From NCBI RefSeq assembly GCF_007362775.1, contig NZ_CP041692.1, positions 4,402,001 to 4,466,000 of the forward strand: a DNA stretch of 64,000 nucleotides, read 5' to 3'. The position numbers were made by a program, and so were the translations under genes. The stretch comes from Microlunatus elymi. Lineage in GTDB: Bacteria; Actinomycetota; Actinomycetes; Propionibacteriales; Propionibacteriaceae. Shown one piece after another: positions 1 through 8,597 of the stretch (its first letter is position 1; each line of letters begins with the position of its first letter). The notes under the pieces were generated by a model. The model had not been told where the DNA came from. It made no database searches and was given only the letters and a program-made list of their open reading frames with translations.

Positions 1-170
1 AGGACGCCGGTCAGCTACCTGCCGACGCCGACCTCGAGGTGGCGCTCGATCTGCTGTACGGGCCCATCTACCACCGACTGGCGCTGCATCTGGGCATGCC
101 GGACTCCGATCACCTCGACGCCCTGATCGCGCACGTGCTGCGTGCCCTCACTGCCCCGAAGGCCGGCTGA
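1..170 (+). CDS. TetR/AcrR-family regulator, C-terminal fragment
   Basis: This is the 3' end of a gene that begins before the window; the reading frame starts at base 3 and stops with TGA at 168-170. The visible 55 residues contain EVALDLLYGPIYHRL, a pattern typical of the C-terminal ligand-binding domain of TetR regulators. The DNA-binding part is outside the window, so target and ligand cannot be inferred. xseA follows 30 bp downstream on the same strand. Confidence 0.7.
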   Translation, partial: DAGQLPADADLEVALDLLYGPIYHRLALHLGMPDSDHLDALIAHVLRALTAPKAG

Positions 171-200
171 ACTGTCGGCGGTGACCGTTAGGGTCTGCGC

Positions 201-1439
201 ATGGCCCTGGAGTCTTCGCCCGATCAGCCGCAACCGCTGCGGGTGGTCGCGCAGGCGGTGAAGGGTTGGATCGAGCGCCTCGGCTGGGTCTGGGTGGAGG
301 GGCAGCTGATCGAGATCAACCGCCGTTCCGGCTCTCGCACGGTGTTTCTCACCCTGCGCGACAAGCTGGCCGAGGTCAGCGCCAGCGTGTCGATCTCACC
401 GGCCAACCTGGATCTGGCCGGGCCGCTGCGGGAAGGATCGACGGTCGCGGTCCGGATCCGGCCCAGTTACTACACGCCCAGTGGCCGCTTTTCCTTCTAC
501 TGCGACGAAATCCGGCCGGTCGGCGAGGGACGGCTGCTGGCCCAGCTGGAGCAGACCAAGCGCCTGTTGCAGGCCGAAGGCCTGTTCGATCGGGTCCGCA
601 AGCAGCCGCTGCCGTTCCTGCCTCGATCGGTCGGCCTGATCACCGGCGCCAACAGCGCCGCCGAACGTGACGTGGTGGAGAATGCTCGCCGCCGCTGGCC
701 GGCGGTCAGGATCGAGACCCGCAACACTCTCGTACAAGGACCGCAGGCGGCCGAGGAGATCATCCGGGCGCTGCGCCAGCTGGACAACATCGCGGCGGTG
801 GAGGTGATCGTGATCGCCCGCGGCGGCGGTTCGCTGGAGGACCTGCTGCCGTTCTCCGACGAGGGCCTGATCCGGGCGGTCGCCGGCTGCCGGACTCCGG
901 TGGTGTCGGCGATCGGCCACGAGACCGATCAGCCGATCCTGGATCTGGTCGCCGACGTGCGGGCCTCCACACCGACCGATGCCGCACGTCGGGTGGTGCC
1001 CGACGTGACCGAGGAGTTGTCGCGCGTCGACCAGGCCCGGCAGCGGGCGTACGGGGCAATGATCAAGATCATCGACCGGCAGCAGGAGTTTCTCAGCACC
1101 TTGCGCAGCCGGCCGGTCCTGGCCGAGCCGACGGCCAGCTTCGATCTGCGCTACGAGCAACTCGATACGCTCCGGCAGCGGGGGCAGCGCGCGATCCGGC
1201 ACCTGCTGGCCAGCGAATCGAACACCATCACCCACACCCTGGCGAGAGTCCGGGCGATGTCGCCGAAGGCGACCCTGGACCGGGGCTATTCGATCTTGGT
1301 CGACGATCAGGACCGGACCGTCACCTCGATCACCGCGGTCGCCGACGGCGCATCGATGACGGCGCACCTGGCCGACGGCCGACTGCTGGCCACCGTGACC
1401 GGCCGCCGGCCAGATCAACACCATCAGCTCGACGAGTGA
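201..1439 (+). CDS. xseA: Exodeoxyribonuclease VII large subunit
   Basis: Catalytic subunit of exonuclease VII, which degrades single-stranded DNA to short acid-soluble oligonucleotides in the cytoplasm and acts in repair. The 412-residue protein has an N-terminal OB-fold (about residues 10-110). The nuclease core follows, with VGLITGANSAAERDV, IARGGGSLEDLLPFSDE and SAIGHETDQPILD, then a helical C-terminal arm ending in the usual LDRGYSIL strand. It is slightly shorter than the E. coli enzyme, as is normal for actinobacteria. xseB starts 15 bp downstream, giving the conserved xseAB operon. Confidence 0.96.
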   Translation: MALESSPDQPQPLRVVAQAVKGWIERLGWVWVEGQLIEINRRSGSRTVFLTLRDKLAEVSASVSISPANLDLAGPLREGSTVAVRIRPSYYTPSGRFSFYCDEIRPVGEGRLLAQLEQTKRLLQAEGLFDRVRKQPLPFLPRSVGLITGANSAAERDVVENARRRWPAVRIETRNTLVQGPQAAEEIIRALRQLDNIAAVEVIVIARGGGSLEDLLPFSDEGLIRAVAGCRTPVVSAIGHETDQPILDLVADVRASTPTDAARRVVPDVTEELSRVDQARQRAYGAMIKIIDRQQEFLSTLRSRPVLAEPTASFDLRYEQLDTLRQRGQRAIRHLLASESNTITHTLARVRAMSPKATLDRGYSILVDDQDRTVTSITAVADGASMTAHLADGRLLATVTGRRPDQHHQLDE

Positions 1440-1454
1440 GGACGACCATCGACC

Positions 1455-1691
1455 ATGACCGATGAAGCAGCCGGCACCGAGGACCTCTCCCAGCTCAGCT
1501 ACGAGCAGGCTCGGGAGGAATTGGTCGCCGTTGTCCAGCGACTCGAGTCCGGTGGCGCACCGCTGGCCGAATCACTCGCCTTGTGGGAGCGCGGCGAACG
1601 GCTGGCCGAGATCTGCCAGCAATGGCTGGACGGTGCCAAGGCCAAGGTTGAGGCAGCCCGGGCCTCGGCCACCGACGAAACCCCGTCCTGA
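1455..1691 (+). CDS. xseB: Exodeoxyribonuclease VII small subunit
   Basis: Small non-catalytic subunit that binds the helical arm of XseA, several copies per large subunit. The 78-residue product carries the family pattern LSYEQAREELVAVVQRLESG followed by LAESLALWERGERLAEICQ. The short acidic C-terminal tail is dispensable-looking. It is the last gene of the xseAB operon and converges on a GlxA-family regulator whose stop lies 7 bp away. Confidence 0.95.
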   Translation: MTDEAAGTEDLSQLSYEQAREELVAVVQRLESGGAPLAESLALWERGERLAEICQQWLDGAKAKVEAARASATDETPS

Positions 1692-1698
1692 CTCCGGC

Positions 1699-2727
1699 TC
1701 AAGCCGTGTGGACCTGGCCGAAGCGACGCCGGTACTCGACCGGCGCCAATCCGACGTGACGGCGGAAGTGATCACGCAGCACCACGCTGGAGTTGAAGCC
1801 GACCCGATCGGCGATCTGCTCCACGCTCAGATCGCTCTCCTCCAACAGTCGACGCGCCTCCAGGACCCGCTGTTGGTTGATCCACTTGTGCGGCGTGGCC
1901 CCGGTCTCCGCCACGAAGCGGCGCGCGAACGTGCGCTCGCTCAGATTCAGCCTCCGGGCGAGCGAGGCCGCCGAATGCGGCTCGGCCAGGTTGTCAGAGA
2001 TCCAGGCCAGCAGCCCGCCCAACGCCTCGGAGTCGTCCACCGGGAGCGGCAGGTCGACGAACTGCTGCTGCCCGCCGTCCCGATGCGGCGGCACCACCAT
2101 CCGGCGGGCGATCCTGATGGCGATCTCCTGCCCCAGCTCCCGACGGATCAGGTGCAGCGCCGCGTCGATCCCGGCGGCCGTGCCGGCGCTGGTGATCACG
2201 TTGCCGTCGTCGACGTACAGGACACCGCAGTCGACCCGGGTCCGCGGAAACTCCTGCTGCAACTCGTCGGCGTACATCCAGTGGGTGGTTGACGGCCGCC
2301 CGTCGAGCAGGCCGGCAGCGCCGAGCAGGAACGCGCCCGAGCAGAGACTGAGGATCACCGCGCCGTCGTCATGGGCCTGCTGGATCGCGCGGATGATCTG
2401 CGGCGGATATCCGTGCTCGCCGCGCGGCGGCGTCGCCGACACGATCACCAGTTGACTGCCCTTGACCGCGTCCAGGCCGTGCGAGGCGATGATCTGAAAC
2501 GGCGTCACCGTCTTGGTCACCAGCGGCCGCTCCGGATGCAGCGCGCACACCCGGAAGTCGAACGGCTCGTACCCCTCGTCGCGCCGGTCGATGCCGAAGA
2601 TCTCGGTGGCCATCGCGAACTCGAACACCGAGACCGGCTCGGTCAGGATCACGCTGACGCGCTTCAACGGCGCCACCGACTTCAGTCCGGCGGCGGTTCG
2701 ATCGGTCGCCCCTGCCCTGCTGCTCAT
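1699..2727 (-). CDS. GlxA-family AraC-type transcriptional regulator (DJ-1/PfpI + AraC HTH)
   Basis: Two-domain regulator of 342 residues. Residues about 20-190 form a DJ-1/PfpI-like (GATase1-like) sensor domain, with LSLCSGAFLLGAAGLLDGR containing the nucleophile-elbow Cys and a THW motif after it. Residues about 235-335 are an AraC/XylS double helix-turn-helix with LARRLNLSERTFARRF and VGFNSSVVLRDHFRRHVG. The ligand is unknown. It is divergent from a small membrane ORF; the AT-rich stretch at about 2755-2795, with an imperfect GTCAA...TTGAC repeat, is the likely shared control region. Confidence 0.93.
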   Translation of the reverse strand: MSSRAGATDRTAAGLKSVAPLKRVSVILTEPVSVFEFAMATEIFGIDRRDEGYEPFDFRVCALHPERPLVTKTVTPFQIIASHGLDAVKGSQLVIVSATPPRGEHGYPPQIIRAIQQAHDDGAVILSLCSGAFLLGAAGLLDGRPSTTHWMYADELQQEFPRTRVDCGVLYVDDGNVITSAGTAAGIDAALHLIRRELGQEIAIRIARRMVVPPHRDGGQQQFVDLPLPVDDSEALGGLLAWISDNLAEPHSAASLARRLNLSERTFARRFVAETGATPHKWINQQRVLEARRLLEESDLSVEQIADRVGFNSSVVLRDHFRRHVGLAPVEYRRRFGQVHTA

Positions 2728-2821
2728 CGAATCCTCCCAGACCGAACAGTTGGCACGATTCCTATTAACAGAGTCAATATTGCCACTGTTGACCGCGGTG
2801 CGCCAGCAGAAGACTCATCAC

Positions 2822-3049
2822 ATGACCGAGTTGATCATCCTGCTGGCACTGACCGCAGTCCTGGCGTCCACCTTTATCAGAACCGACCCCCACGCCCACA
2901 GCACCTCCCGGATCGCCCGTGTCCTGCACAGGATCCTTGCCACAGTTGGGGAAATGAACTACGCGGTGCGGCGGCAGACCGAACGGCAACTGAGCGAATT
3001 CGACGCTGCACCAGCTCGTACGAAGCAGCCGCACCGGGCGCTTCGCTAG
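2822..3049 (+). CDS. Small single-pass membrane protein, unknown function
   Basis: A 75-codon reading frame beginning MTELIILLALTAVL, one hydrophobic helix at residues 3-18, then a basic cytoplasm-like tail (RIARVLHRILATVGEMNYAVRRQ). No family recognised and no strong ribosome-binding site is visible. The architecture (MT, one helix, short polar tail) matches the next small ORF at 3136, so the two may be related. The alternative is chance coding in a 560-bp gap between the GlxA regulator and DUF4245. Confidence 0.45.
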   Translation: MTELIILLALTAVLASTFIRTDPHAHSTSRIARVLHRILATVGEMNYAVRRQTERQLSEFDAAPARTKQPHRALR

Positions 3050-3135
3050 CCCACCGGGCTTGGCGCGAATCTTTCGTTCTTTGTCGTTTTTGACACTGTC
3101 CGGCAGCGTGCGTTGCCGGCCGGAAGGCGACCATC

Positions 3136-3411
3136 ATGACCCTATCGATCTTGCTGGCGATCCTTGTCGCGGCGGCCGTCGCACTCCTGCAACTCACCCA
3201 TCGCCGCAGCGATCAGCTCGGACCGCTCACCAGGACGGCACCCGACGACGCCGACCTTCGCCGCACCCGTGACGACGTACGAAGCGTCACGGCTGGGCGC
3301 GCAACAACCCGGCGTAATCCTCCAACAGCCGATAGCTCGTGTCACCCGACACCACGGTGGTCACCTTCGGCGTCGCCAGCACCAGGGACCGGGTCCGGTC
3401 GTCGTCGGTGA
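3136..3411 (+). CDS. Possible small membrane protein, 3' part overlapping DUF4245 gene
   Basis: Starts MTLSILLAILVAAAVALLQL, a single transmembrane helix, after a GGAAGG ribosome-binding site 8 bp upstream, and continues with a charged segment (DDADLRRTRDDVRS). The last third overlaps the 3' end of the convergent DUF4245 gene and is low-complexity, so the functional protein may be shorter or the frame may have lost its original stop. The hydrophobic start resembles that of the ORF at 2822. Confidence 0.35.
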   Translation: MTLSILLAILVAAAVALLQLTHRRSDQLGPLTRTAPDDADLRRTRDDVRSVTAGRATTRRNPPTADSSCHPTPRWSPSASPAPGTGSGRRR

Positions 3412-3856
3412 CCAGGCGCTGCCAGCTCTGCCCGGCCACCGTGCTGGTGCCGTCGGGCTGACCGTTCCGGGTGATGTCGTCGACGAAGTCCTGGGCCTGC
3501 TTGTCCACCTGGTCGAGCTCGATGTAGACCTGCTGGTCGGTCAGCACGCCGAGCCGCCAGCGGTTGCGGGGCGACTCGTTGCCGGTCGGATCCGGCTCGC
3601 CGATCTTGGTCCAGGACACCTGGGTCGCGCGCCAGCCGGCCGGCAGTTCGGCCGGTGCCAGCACCTCGTACGGAGCTTCCTTCGCCGCCTGCGCCGCCAC
3701 CGGCTTCCAGTCCACGGTCGGCACATTCGGCTCGTCCTGACCACGAGTCAGCAGGAAAGCGATGATCGCCACCGGGATCAAGATCACCAACAAGGAGAGA
3801 ATCATGTCCCGGTTGGTCGGTGATCTTCGCGCGCGTGCCACGGGGCCCATCCTCAC
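3287..3856 (-). CDS. DUF4245 domain-containing membrane-anchored protein
   Basis: A 189-residue protein with an N-terminal transmembrane anchor ([20 protein letters not shown], about residues 17-36) and a compact extracytoplasmic domain with [25 protein letters not shown] and the pattern [12 protein letters not shown]. This matches the actinobacterial DUF4245 family, commonly encoded beside fumarase or fructose-bisphosphatase genes; the mycobacterial counterpart, from memory, is Rv1100. Function is unknown. It is divergent from fumC. The first 16 residues overlap the fumC upstream region, so a start at the downstream Met (NRDMIL) is possible. Confidence 0.85.
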   Translation of the reverse strand: MRMGPVARARRSPTNRDMILSLLVILIPVAIIAFLLTRGQDEPNVPTVDWKPVAAQAAKEAPYEVLAPAELPAGWRATQVSWTKIGEPDPTGNESPRNRWRLGVLTDQQVYIELDQVDKQAQDFVDDITRNGQPDGTSTVAGQSWQRLVTDDDRTRSLVLATPKVTTVVSGDTSYRLLEDYAGLLRAQP

Positions 3857-3906
3857 ACGCGGCAGCCGCCCGCACCGAACCGGCGGGAGGCGGTAAGAAT
3901 GACCTC

Positions 3907-5307
3907 ATGAGCTCTGAGGACTACCGGATCGAACACGACACCATGGGCGAGGTACGCGTGCCCGCCGCCGCACTGTGGAAGGCCCAGACCCAGCGGGCGG
4001 TGGAGAACTTCCCGATCTCCTTCCAGCCGATCGATCCGGCGCTGATCTCGGCGCTGGCCCGGATCAAGGGCGCGGCGGCGACCACCAACGCCCGGCTCGG
4101 CGTGGTCGAGGAGAAGATGGCCGACGCGATCGCTCAGGCCGCCGCTCAGGTGGCCGACGGGAAGCACAACGACGAATTCCCGATCGACGTCTTCCAGACG
4201 GGCTCCGGCACCTCGAGCAACATGAACACCAACGAGGTGATCTCGTCGCTGGCCACCGACATCCTGGGCAGCGACGTGCATCCGAACGATCACGTGAACG
4301 CGTCCCAGTCGAGCAACGACGTCTTCCCCAGCGCCATTCACATCGCCGCCACCGACGGCCTGATCAACACCCTGATCCCGGCGCTGGAGCACCTTCGCGA
4401 TGCCCTGTCGGCCAAGGCCGACGAATTCGCCGAGGTGGTGAAGAACGGCCGTACCCATCTGATGGACGCCACCCCGGTCACCCTGGGTCAGGAGTTCGGC
4501 GGCTACGCCGCCCAGATCGGCAACGGGATCGAACGGATCGAGGCGGCGTTACCCCGGGTTGCCGAATTGCCGCTGGGCGGTACCGCGGTCGGCACCGGGA
4601 TCAACACCCCGGCCGGCTTCGCCGACTCGGTGATCAAGATCATCGCCGAGCAGACCGGGCTGCCGCTGACCGAGACCCGTAACCACTTCGAGGCCCAGGG
4701 CAGCCAGGACAGCCTGGTCGAGGCGTCCGGTGCCTGCAAGGTGATCGCGGTCAGCCTGACCAAGATCGCCAACGACATCCGCTGGATGGGCTCCGGCCCT
4801 CGATCCGGCCTGGGCGAGATCGCCTTGCCGGACCTGCAGCCCGGCTCCTCGATCATGCCGGGCAAGGTGAATCCGGTGCTCTGCGAGGCGACGATCATGG
4901 TCTCCGCGCAGGTGATCGGCAACGACACCACGATCACCACCGCCGGCCTGCAGGGCAACTTCGAGCTGAACGTGATGCTGCCGGTGATCGCCCGCAACGT
5001 GCTGGAGTCGATCCGGCTGCTGGCAAACGTGTCCCGGCTGTTCGCCGACCGCTGTGTCTCCGGGATCACCGCCAATGTTGATCATGATCGGCAACTGGCG
5101 GAGTCGTCGCCGTCGATCGTCACGCCGCTGAATCGCTACATCGGTTACGAGAACGCGGCCGCGGTCGCCAAGCAGGCACTCAAGGACGGCAAGACGATCC
5201 GCGAGGTGGTGATCGAGAAGGGCTTCGTCGCCGACGGCAAGCTGACCGAGGAGCAACTCGACACCGCCCTCGACGTGTTGTCGATGACCCGCGGCCCGGC
5301 CGGCTGA
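3907..5307 (+). CDS. fumC: Fumarate hydratase, class II
   Basis: Iron-independent fumarase interconverting fumarate and L-malate in the TCA cycle. The 466-residue protein shows [27 protein letters not shown], the [17 protein letters not shown] block and the superfamily signature [11 protein letters not shown] with its catalytic-loop Ser. The start at 3907 ([11 protein letters not shown]) is preferred over an upstream in-frame Met at 3820 because a GGGAGG site lies just before it and family proteins begin here. Monocistronic, followed by a small membrane gene with its own leader. Confidence 0.96.
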   Translation: MSSEDYRIEHDTMGEVRVPAAALWKAQTQRAVENFPISFQPIDPALISALARIKGAAATTNARLGVVEEKMADAIAQAAAQVADGKHNDEFPIDVFQTGSGTSSNMNTNEVISSLATDILGSDVHPNDHVNASQSSNDVFPSAIHIAATDGLINTLIPALEHLRDALSAKADEFAEVVKNGRTHLMDATPVTLGQEFGGYAAQIGNGIERIEAALPRVAELPLGGTAVGTGINTPAGFADSVIKIIAEQTGLPLTETRNHFEAQGSQDSLVEASGACKVIAVSLTKIANDIRWMGSGPRSGLGEIALPDLQPGSSIMPGKVNPVLCEATIMVSAQVIGNDTTITTAGLQGNFELNVMLPVIARNVLESIRLLANVSRLFADRCVSGITANVDHDRQLAESSPSIVTPLNRYIGYENAAAVAKQALKDGKTIREVVIEKGFVADGKLTEEQLDTALDVLSMTRGPAG

Positions 5308-5425
5308 GGAGTCAGCGGCCCGCGGCGCCTTGCATGTTCGCGGTGCAGTCGTAGAGTGAGCGTGAGAGACAACACAACTGCAACGAAGCTGATCGCGGAG
5401 ATCGCCACCAGAAAGGAAGTCTCCG

Positions 5426-5725
5426 ATGTCTGTCTCACATGTCGCACCACCACATCTCGGGCTACACCGGCATCAAGCGCACCGAGTGAGCGGAAGCATC
5501 CGCTATCACGGCCGATCCCGGATCATCTTCGCCGCGATCGGGCTCGCCCTGGTGGCGATCATGGTGATTGCCTGCATCGGGATGGCCACCACGATCCCGT
5601 ACAACGCTCAGGGCACCACGCAGGTCATGCACCTGTCCAACATGGCCGTGTTCTGGCTGTGGCTCGCGTTGATGGACATCCCGGCGATCTTGGCGTACTT
5701 GATCAGCTGGGCTTACCGCGCGTAG
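5426..5725 (+). CDS. Small two-helix membrane protein, unknown function
   Basis: A 99-residue protein starting at an ATG behind a GAAAGGAAG ribosome-binding site. After a His-rich N-terminus (HVAPPHLGLHRHQAH) there are two hydrophobic segments, about residues 33-54 and 72-93. No family is recognised. A separate leader upstream and a perfect stem-loop terminator 35 bp after the stop indicate an independent, expressed transcription unit. Confidence 0.7.
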   Translation: MSVSHVAPPHLGLHRHQAHRVSGSIRYHGRSRIIFAAIGLALVAIMVIACIGMATTIPYNAQGTTQVMHLSNMAVFWLWLALMDIPAILAYLISWAYRA

Positions 5726-5760
5726 CCGGACCGGCGAGAAACCTTTCTGCACAAGGAAGA

Positions 5761-5791
5761 CCCGCCGACCGTTCTCGAGACGGTCGGCGGG
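5761..5791 (+). terminator. Intrinsic terminator-like hairpin
   Basis: Arms CCCGCCGACCGT and ACGGTCGGCGGG (12 bp, perfect) enclose a 7-nt loop and are followed by a short T-containing tract. It lies 35 bp after the small membrane gene and 38 bp from the stop of the convergent amidase gene, so it could serve both. Confidence 0.8.
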
Positions 5792-5829
5792 TTCTGCTTG
5801 CCTTGATCAACCCTGCATGATCATCGGGA

Positions 5830-7776
5830 TCATCGGGCCCGGACGATGTCCACGTCGGCCGCCTGCACATACATGATCCGGTGACCGAAGGAGATCTGCA
5901 GATACTTCGTCTGGCCGCGGATGTCGATGTGGTCGGCCGGCGGCGGCGTGTCGTAGGTGACCGCCCGGTAGTAGTCGGTCGACACCGTACGGTCGGTGAG
6001 CACCGCACTCTGCCCGGCCGTCAGCTGATAGGACAGCGACAGGATCGACTGGGCCGGAATCGGATCAGGATAAGCAGAAGCCTCCGGATAGGCCCGCCCA
6101 TAGGTGGCCACCGCATCGACTCCGGCCTTCGGCTTCACCAGCCAGCCGCCGACGTCCTTGGCGGTCCGATCGCCCCGCGGGTTGTAGAACCAGCCCTTCT
6201 GACCGAGATACCAGACCGCGGTCCAGTCGCCCTGCCGATCGGCCACCGCGAAGTCCTGGCCGGCCACTGCTCGCGCACCGACGTCCGACACCTGCGTGGT
6301 GCTGGCCGAACCGTCGGTGTGCAGATCGATGTCCTTGACCAGTGGCGAATCCGCGTTCGGCTCGGTGTGCAAATAGACGAAATCGGTGCCCTGCGGATCG
6401 CACGGCTGACCGGCCGTGGTACAGCCGGTGACCGGCTGCTGGTTGTTGTCGAAGCCGGGCAGGATGCGGACGATCTCCTTGCTGGGCTTGCCATGCCGGG
6501 CCTCCAGCGGAGCGCCGAGCAGGTGGAAGTAGTGCTGCCAGTCCCAGTAGGGGCCCGGATCCCAGTGCATCCCGGCGACGTAGTCGGCGTAGATGCCGGG
6601 CACATTGTCGTGACCGAGGATGTGCGCCCGATCCAGCGGGATCTGCCACTTGTGCGCCAGGTAGCGGACCAGCCGTGCCGAGTTGCGGTAGAGCGATTCG
6701 GTGTACCAGGTGGCTCCCTGGGCGGCGAACCCTTCCTGCTCGATGCCGATCGAGTGCTGGTTGATGTACCAGTTGCCGGCGTGCCAGCCGACGTCCTTGG
6801 TCGGGATGTGCTGTGCGATGTGCCCGTCGGCCGACCGGATCGTGTAGTGCCAGCCGAGGTAGGTCGGGTCCTGCACCAGCTTCAGGGTGGTGTCCCAACT
6901 GCCCTCGGTGTCGTGCAGCACGATGTAGTCGACGGTCGGCCCGGCAGGAGTGTCCCGGGGTGCCTTGTCGTAGTTGCCGTAGTCGCCGGCGCCCGGTCCG
7001 TACTTCTCGTACGGGGCCGGGATCGATTCGCAGTCCAGCCCGGGCGGGCATTCGATCCCGGACTTGTTGCTGCTCTTCTTCAGCCCCAGCAAACTGAGCT
7101 GGCCGGTCTGCGGTTCGGTCTTCGCTGCCTTCATCGAGACCCGCTGACCGTCGTCGGTGGTTCGTTGGGCGCCGTCGGCGAGCGCGGCGTACACGTCGTC
7201 GGCGAAGGTCTTGGCGGCCGACTGTTCGGTCGCGCCGCTGCTGGCGGCCACAGCCGCGTACCAACGGCCGGGCGAGGTGGATGCACCGACCGGGAGTTTC
7301 AGCGAGCGCTGTTCGGCGGCCAGCAAGGCTGCCCCACCGCGGATGTTCGCCGCCGGATCGGTCCGCAGCTGCTGCCGGTCGACGCCGAGCAGCTTGGCGG
7401 CCCGGCCGAGCGAGTCGATCTTGGCCGGCGCGGCACCGGCGGCGTCGCCGTTCTTGGCCTCACCGCGGTCGCCGGCGAACAGCGTGCCGTCGATCAGGTT
7501 CATCGGCCCGTAGCCGCCGTCGGTGTTGTGCTCCCCGACGTGGTCGTCCCACCGCGTCTGCGCGTAGGACAGTGCTTCCAACAGCGACTCGGGAACGCCG
7601 AATTCCTTCGCTGCTTGGCCGAACGCCTGATCGCGTCCGGCGTCCGGACTGGCCGAGGCCGCCGGGGTCGAGGTCAGCGCCAAGGCACCGAGGACGGCAA
7701 GGGTCGAGACGCCGCCGACGATGCCGTGCCACCTCTTCCGGGGCCATCTCTTGCGGGTTCGTGCTGTCTGATACAT
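5830..7776 (-). CDS. Secreted N-acetylmuramoyl-L-alanine amidase with C-terminal SH3-like region
   Basis: Predicted cell-wall hydrolase of 648 residues. A basic N-terminus and hydrophobic helix (STLAVLGALALTSTPAASA) form a signal peptide. Residues about 45-190 resemble a lytic-transglycosylase-type helical domain (VPESLLEALSYAQTRW). The Amidase_2 core at about 275-430 has VDYIVLHDTEG, GWHYTIRSADG, GWHAGNW and ILGHDNVPG, supplying the zinc ligands. The C-terminal 170 residues form one or two SH3-like segments (DWTAVWYLGQKGWFYNP). The start at 7776 has GGAGG upstream; a longer frame from 7821 lacks one. No operon partner. Confidence 0.92.
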   Translation of the reverse strand: MYQTARTRKRWPRKRWHGIVGGVSTLAVLGALALTSTPAASASPDAGRDQAFGQAAKEFGVPESLLEALSYAQTRWDDHVGEHNTDGGYGPMNLIDGTLFAGDRGEAKNGDAAGAAPAKIDSLGRAAKLLGVDRQQLRTDPAANIRGGAALLAAEQRSLKLPVGASTSPGRWYAAVAASSGATEQSAAKTFADDVYAALADGAQRTTDDGQRVSMKAAKTEPQTGQLSLLGLKKSSNKSGIECPPGLDCESIPAPYEKYGPGAGDYGNYDKAPRDTPAGPTVDYIVLHDTEGSWDTTLKLVQDPTYLGWHYTIRSADGHIAQHIPTKDVGWHAGNWYINQHSIGIEQEGFAAQGATWYTESLYRNSARLVRYLAHKWQIPLDRAHILGHDNVPGIYADYVAGMHWDPGPYWDWQHYFHLLGAPLEARHGKPSKEIVRILPGFDNNQQPVTGCTTAGQPCDPQGTDFVYLHTEPNADSPLVKDIDLHTDGSASTTQVSDVGARAVAGQDFAVADRQGDWTAVWYLGQKGWFYNPRGDRTAKDVGGWLVKPKAGVDAVATYGRAYPEASAYPDPIPAQSILSLSYQLTAGQSAVLTDRTVSTDYYRAVTYDTPPPADHIDIRGQTKYLQISFGHRIMYVQAADVDIVRAR

Positions 7777-7890
7777 CGAATGCCTCCGAGGGCAGTGGTA
7801 CGACAGATCAGCGGTAGTCAAGCACTTCCGTCCCGATTGCGGAATAGGTTGTTTTGTTACGGCGCCGCAGTGGCGAATCTCCGCCTACGG

Positions 7891-8538
7891 TCAGCGGCCG
7901 AGCTTGCGCAGTTCGGACCGGCTGGCCGGCCGTGCCTTGAAGCTGCCCATGCCGAGTCCGCCGTACACCACCAGCAGCGGTTTGCCGGGGGCCGGTTCAC
8001 GGGGCACCTTGATCGTCTTCGAGCCCCAGGACTTGGACAATCGATCATGATCAACTGCCCAGCCGTCCGGCAAGATCATCACCACCGAGCCGGTGCCGCC
8101 GATCATCTCGATCTCGATCAGTTGTGCGGCCGGGATGGCCTGCAGGCAGTTGAGTTTGACCGACCCCATGCCCTGGTTGATCCGGATGAACGGCGGCACG
8201 GTCCAGACCCCGACCCGCTTCTCGCTGCTCAAGCCGCCGTCCAGGCTCAGCGGATCCTCCCGGGAGTAGCCCGGCGGAGGCGGTCCCTGAACGGATCGCG
8301 ACGGCAGTCGGGGGCCGGCGGGCTGTCGCGATGGCAGCTCGCCACCGGCGCCCAGGTCCGCGGTCAACGGCTCCAGATCCCCGTACGTCTTGGCGTTCAG
8401 CGCCGCGTCCAGACGTTCGTCCAACTCCTCCATGCTCAGTCGACCGTCAGCCGCCGCGGCTTGGAGGATCGCCGCGACGGCATCCCGCTCACTGTGGCCG
8501 ACCCTCAGATTGCGCGCAGTTGACGGATCCTGACTCAT
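7891..8538 (-). CDS. DUF1707 (SHOCT-like) protein with C-terminal beta domain
   Basis: The 215-residue protein begins MSQDPSTARNLRVGHSERD and continues with the DUF1707 pattern VAAILQAAAADGRLSMEELDERLDAALNAKTYGDLEPLTADL. This family occurs widely in actinobacteria, often ahead of a membrane or beta-rich domain. After a Pro-rich linker comes a domain with repeated short strands (GMGSVKLNCLQA, GGTGSVVMILPDGWAVD, YGGLGMGSFKAR) resembling the cell-wall-active-antibiotic-response fold of LiaF-like proteins. No transmembrane helix is evident. Role unknown, envelope-stress related at best by analogy. Confidence 0.85.
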   Translation of the reverse strand: MSQDPSTARNLRVGHSERDAVAAILQAAAADGRLSMEELDERLDAALNAKTYGDLEPLTADLGAGGELPSRQPAGPRLPSRSVQGPPPPGYSREDPLSLDGGLSSEKRVGVWTVPPFIRINQGMGSVKLNCLQAIPAAQLIEIEMIGGTGSVVMILPDGWAVDHDRLSKSWGSKTIKVPREPAPGKPLLVVYGGLGMGSFKARPASRSELRKLGR

Positions 8539-8597
8539 GACCGGAACCCTACTGACCGCCGCACCCGGCTGGGCATCGCAGCAGGAACGGCAGCCGG

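Noticed and set aside
5881-8523. Plus-strand 880-codon open frame opposite the amidase and DUF1707 genes
   Set aside because: Longest frame in the window but Arg/Gly/Asp/Val-rich, spans two real genes on the other strand, and shows no domain.
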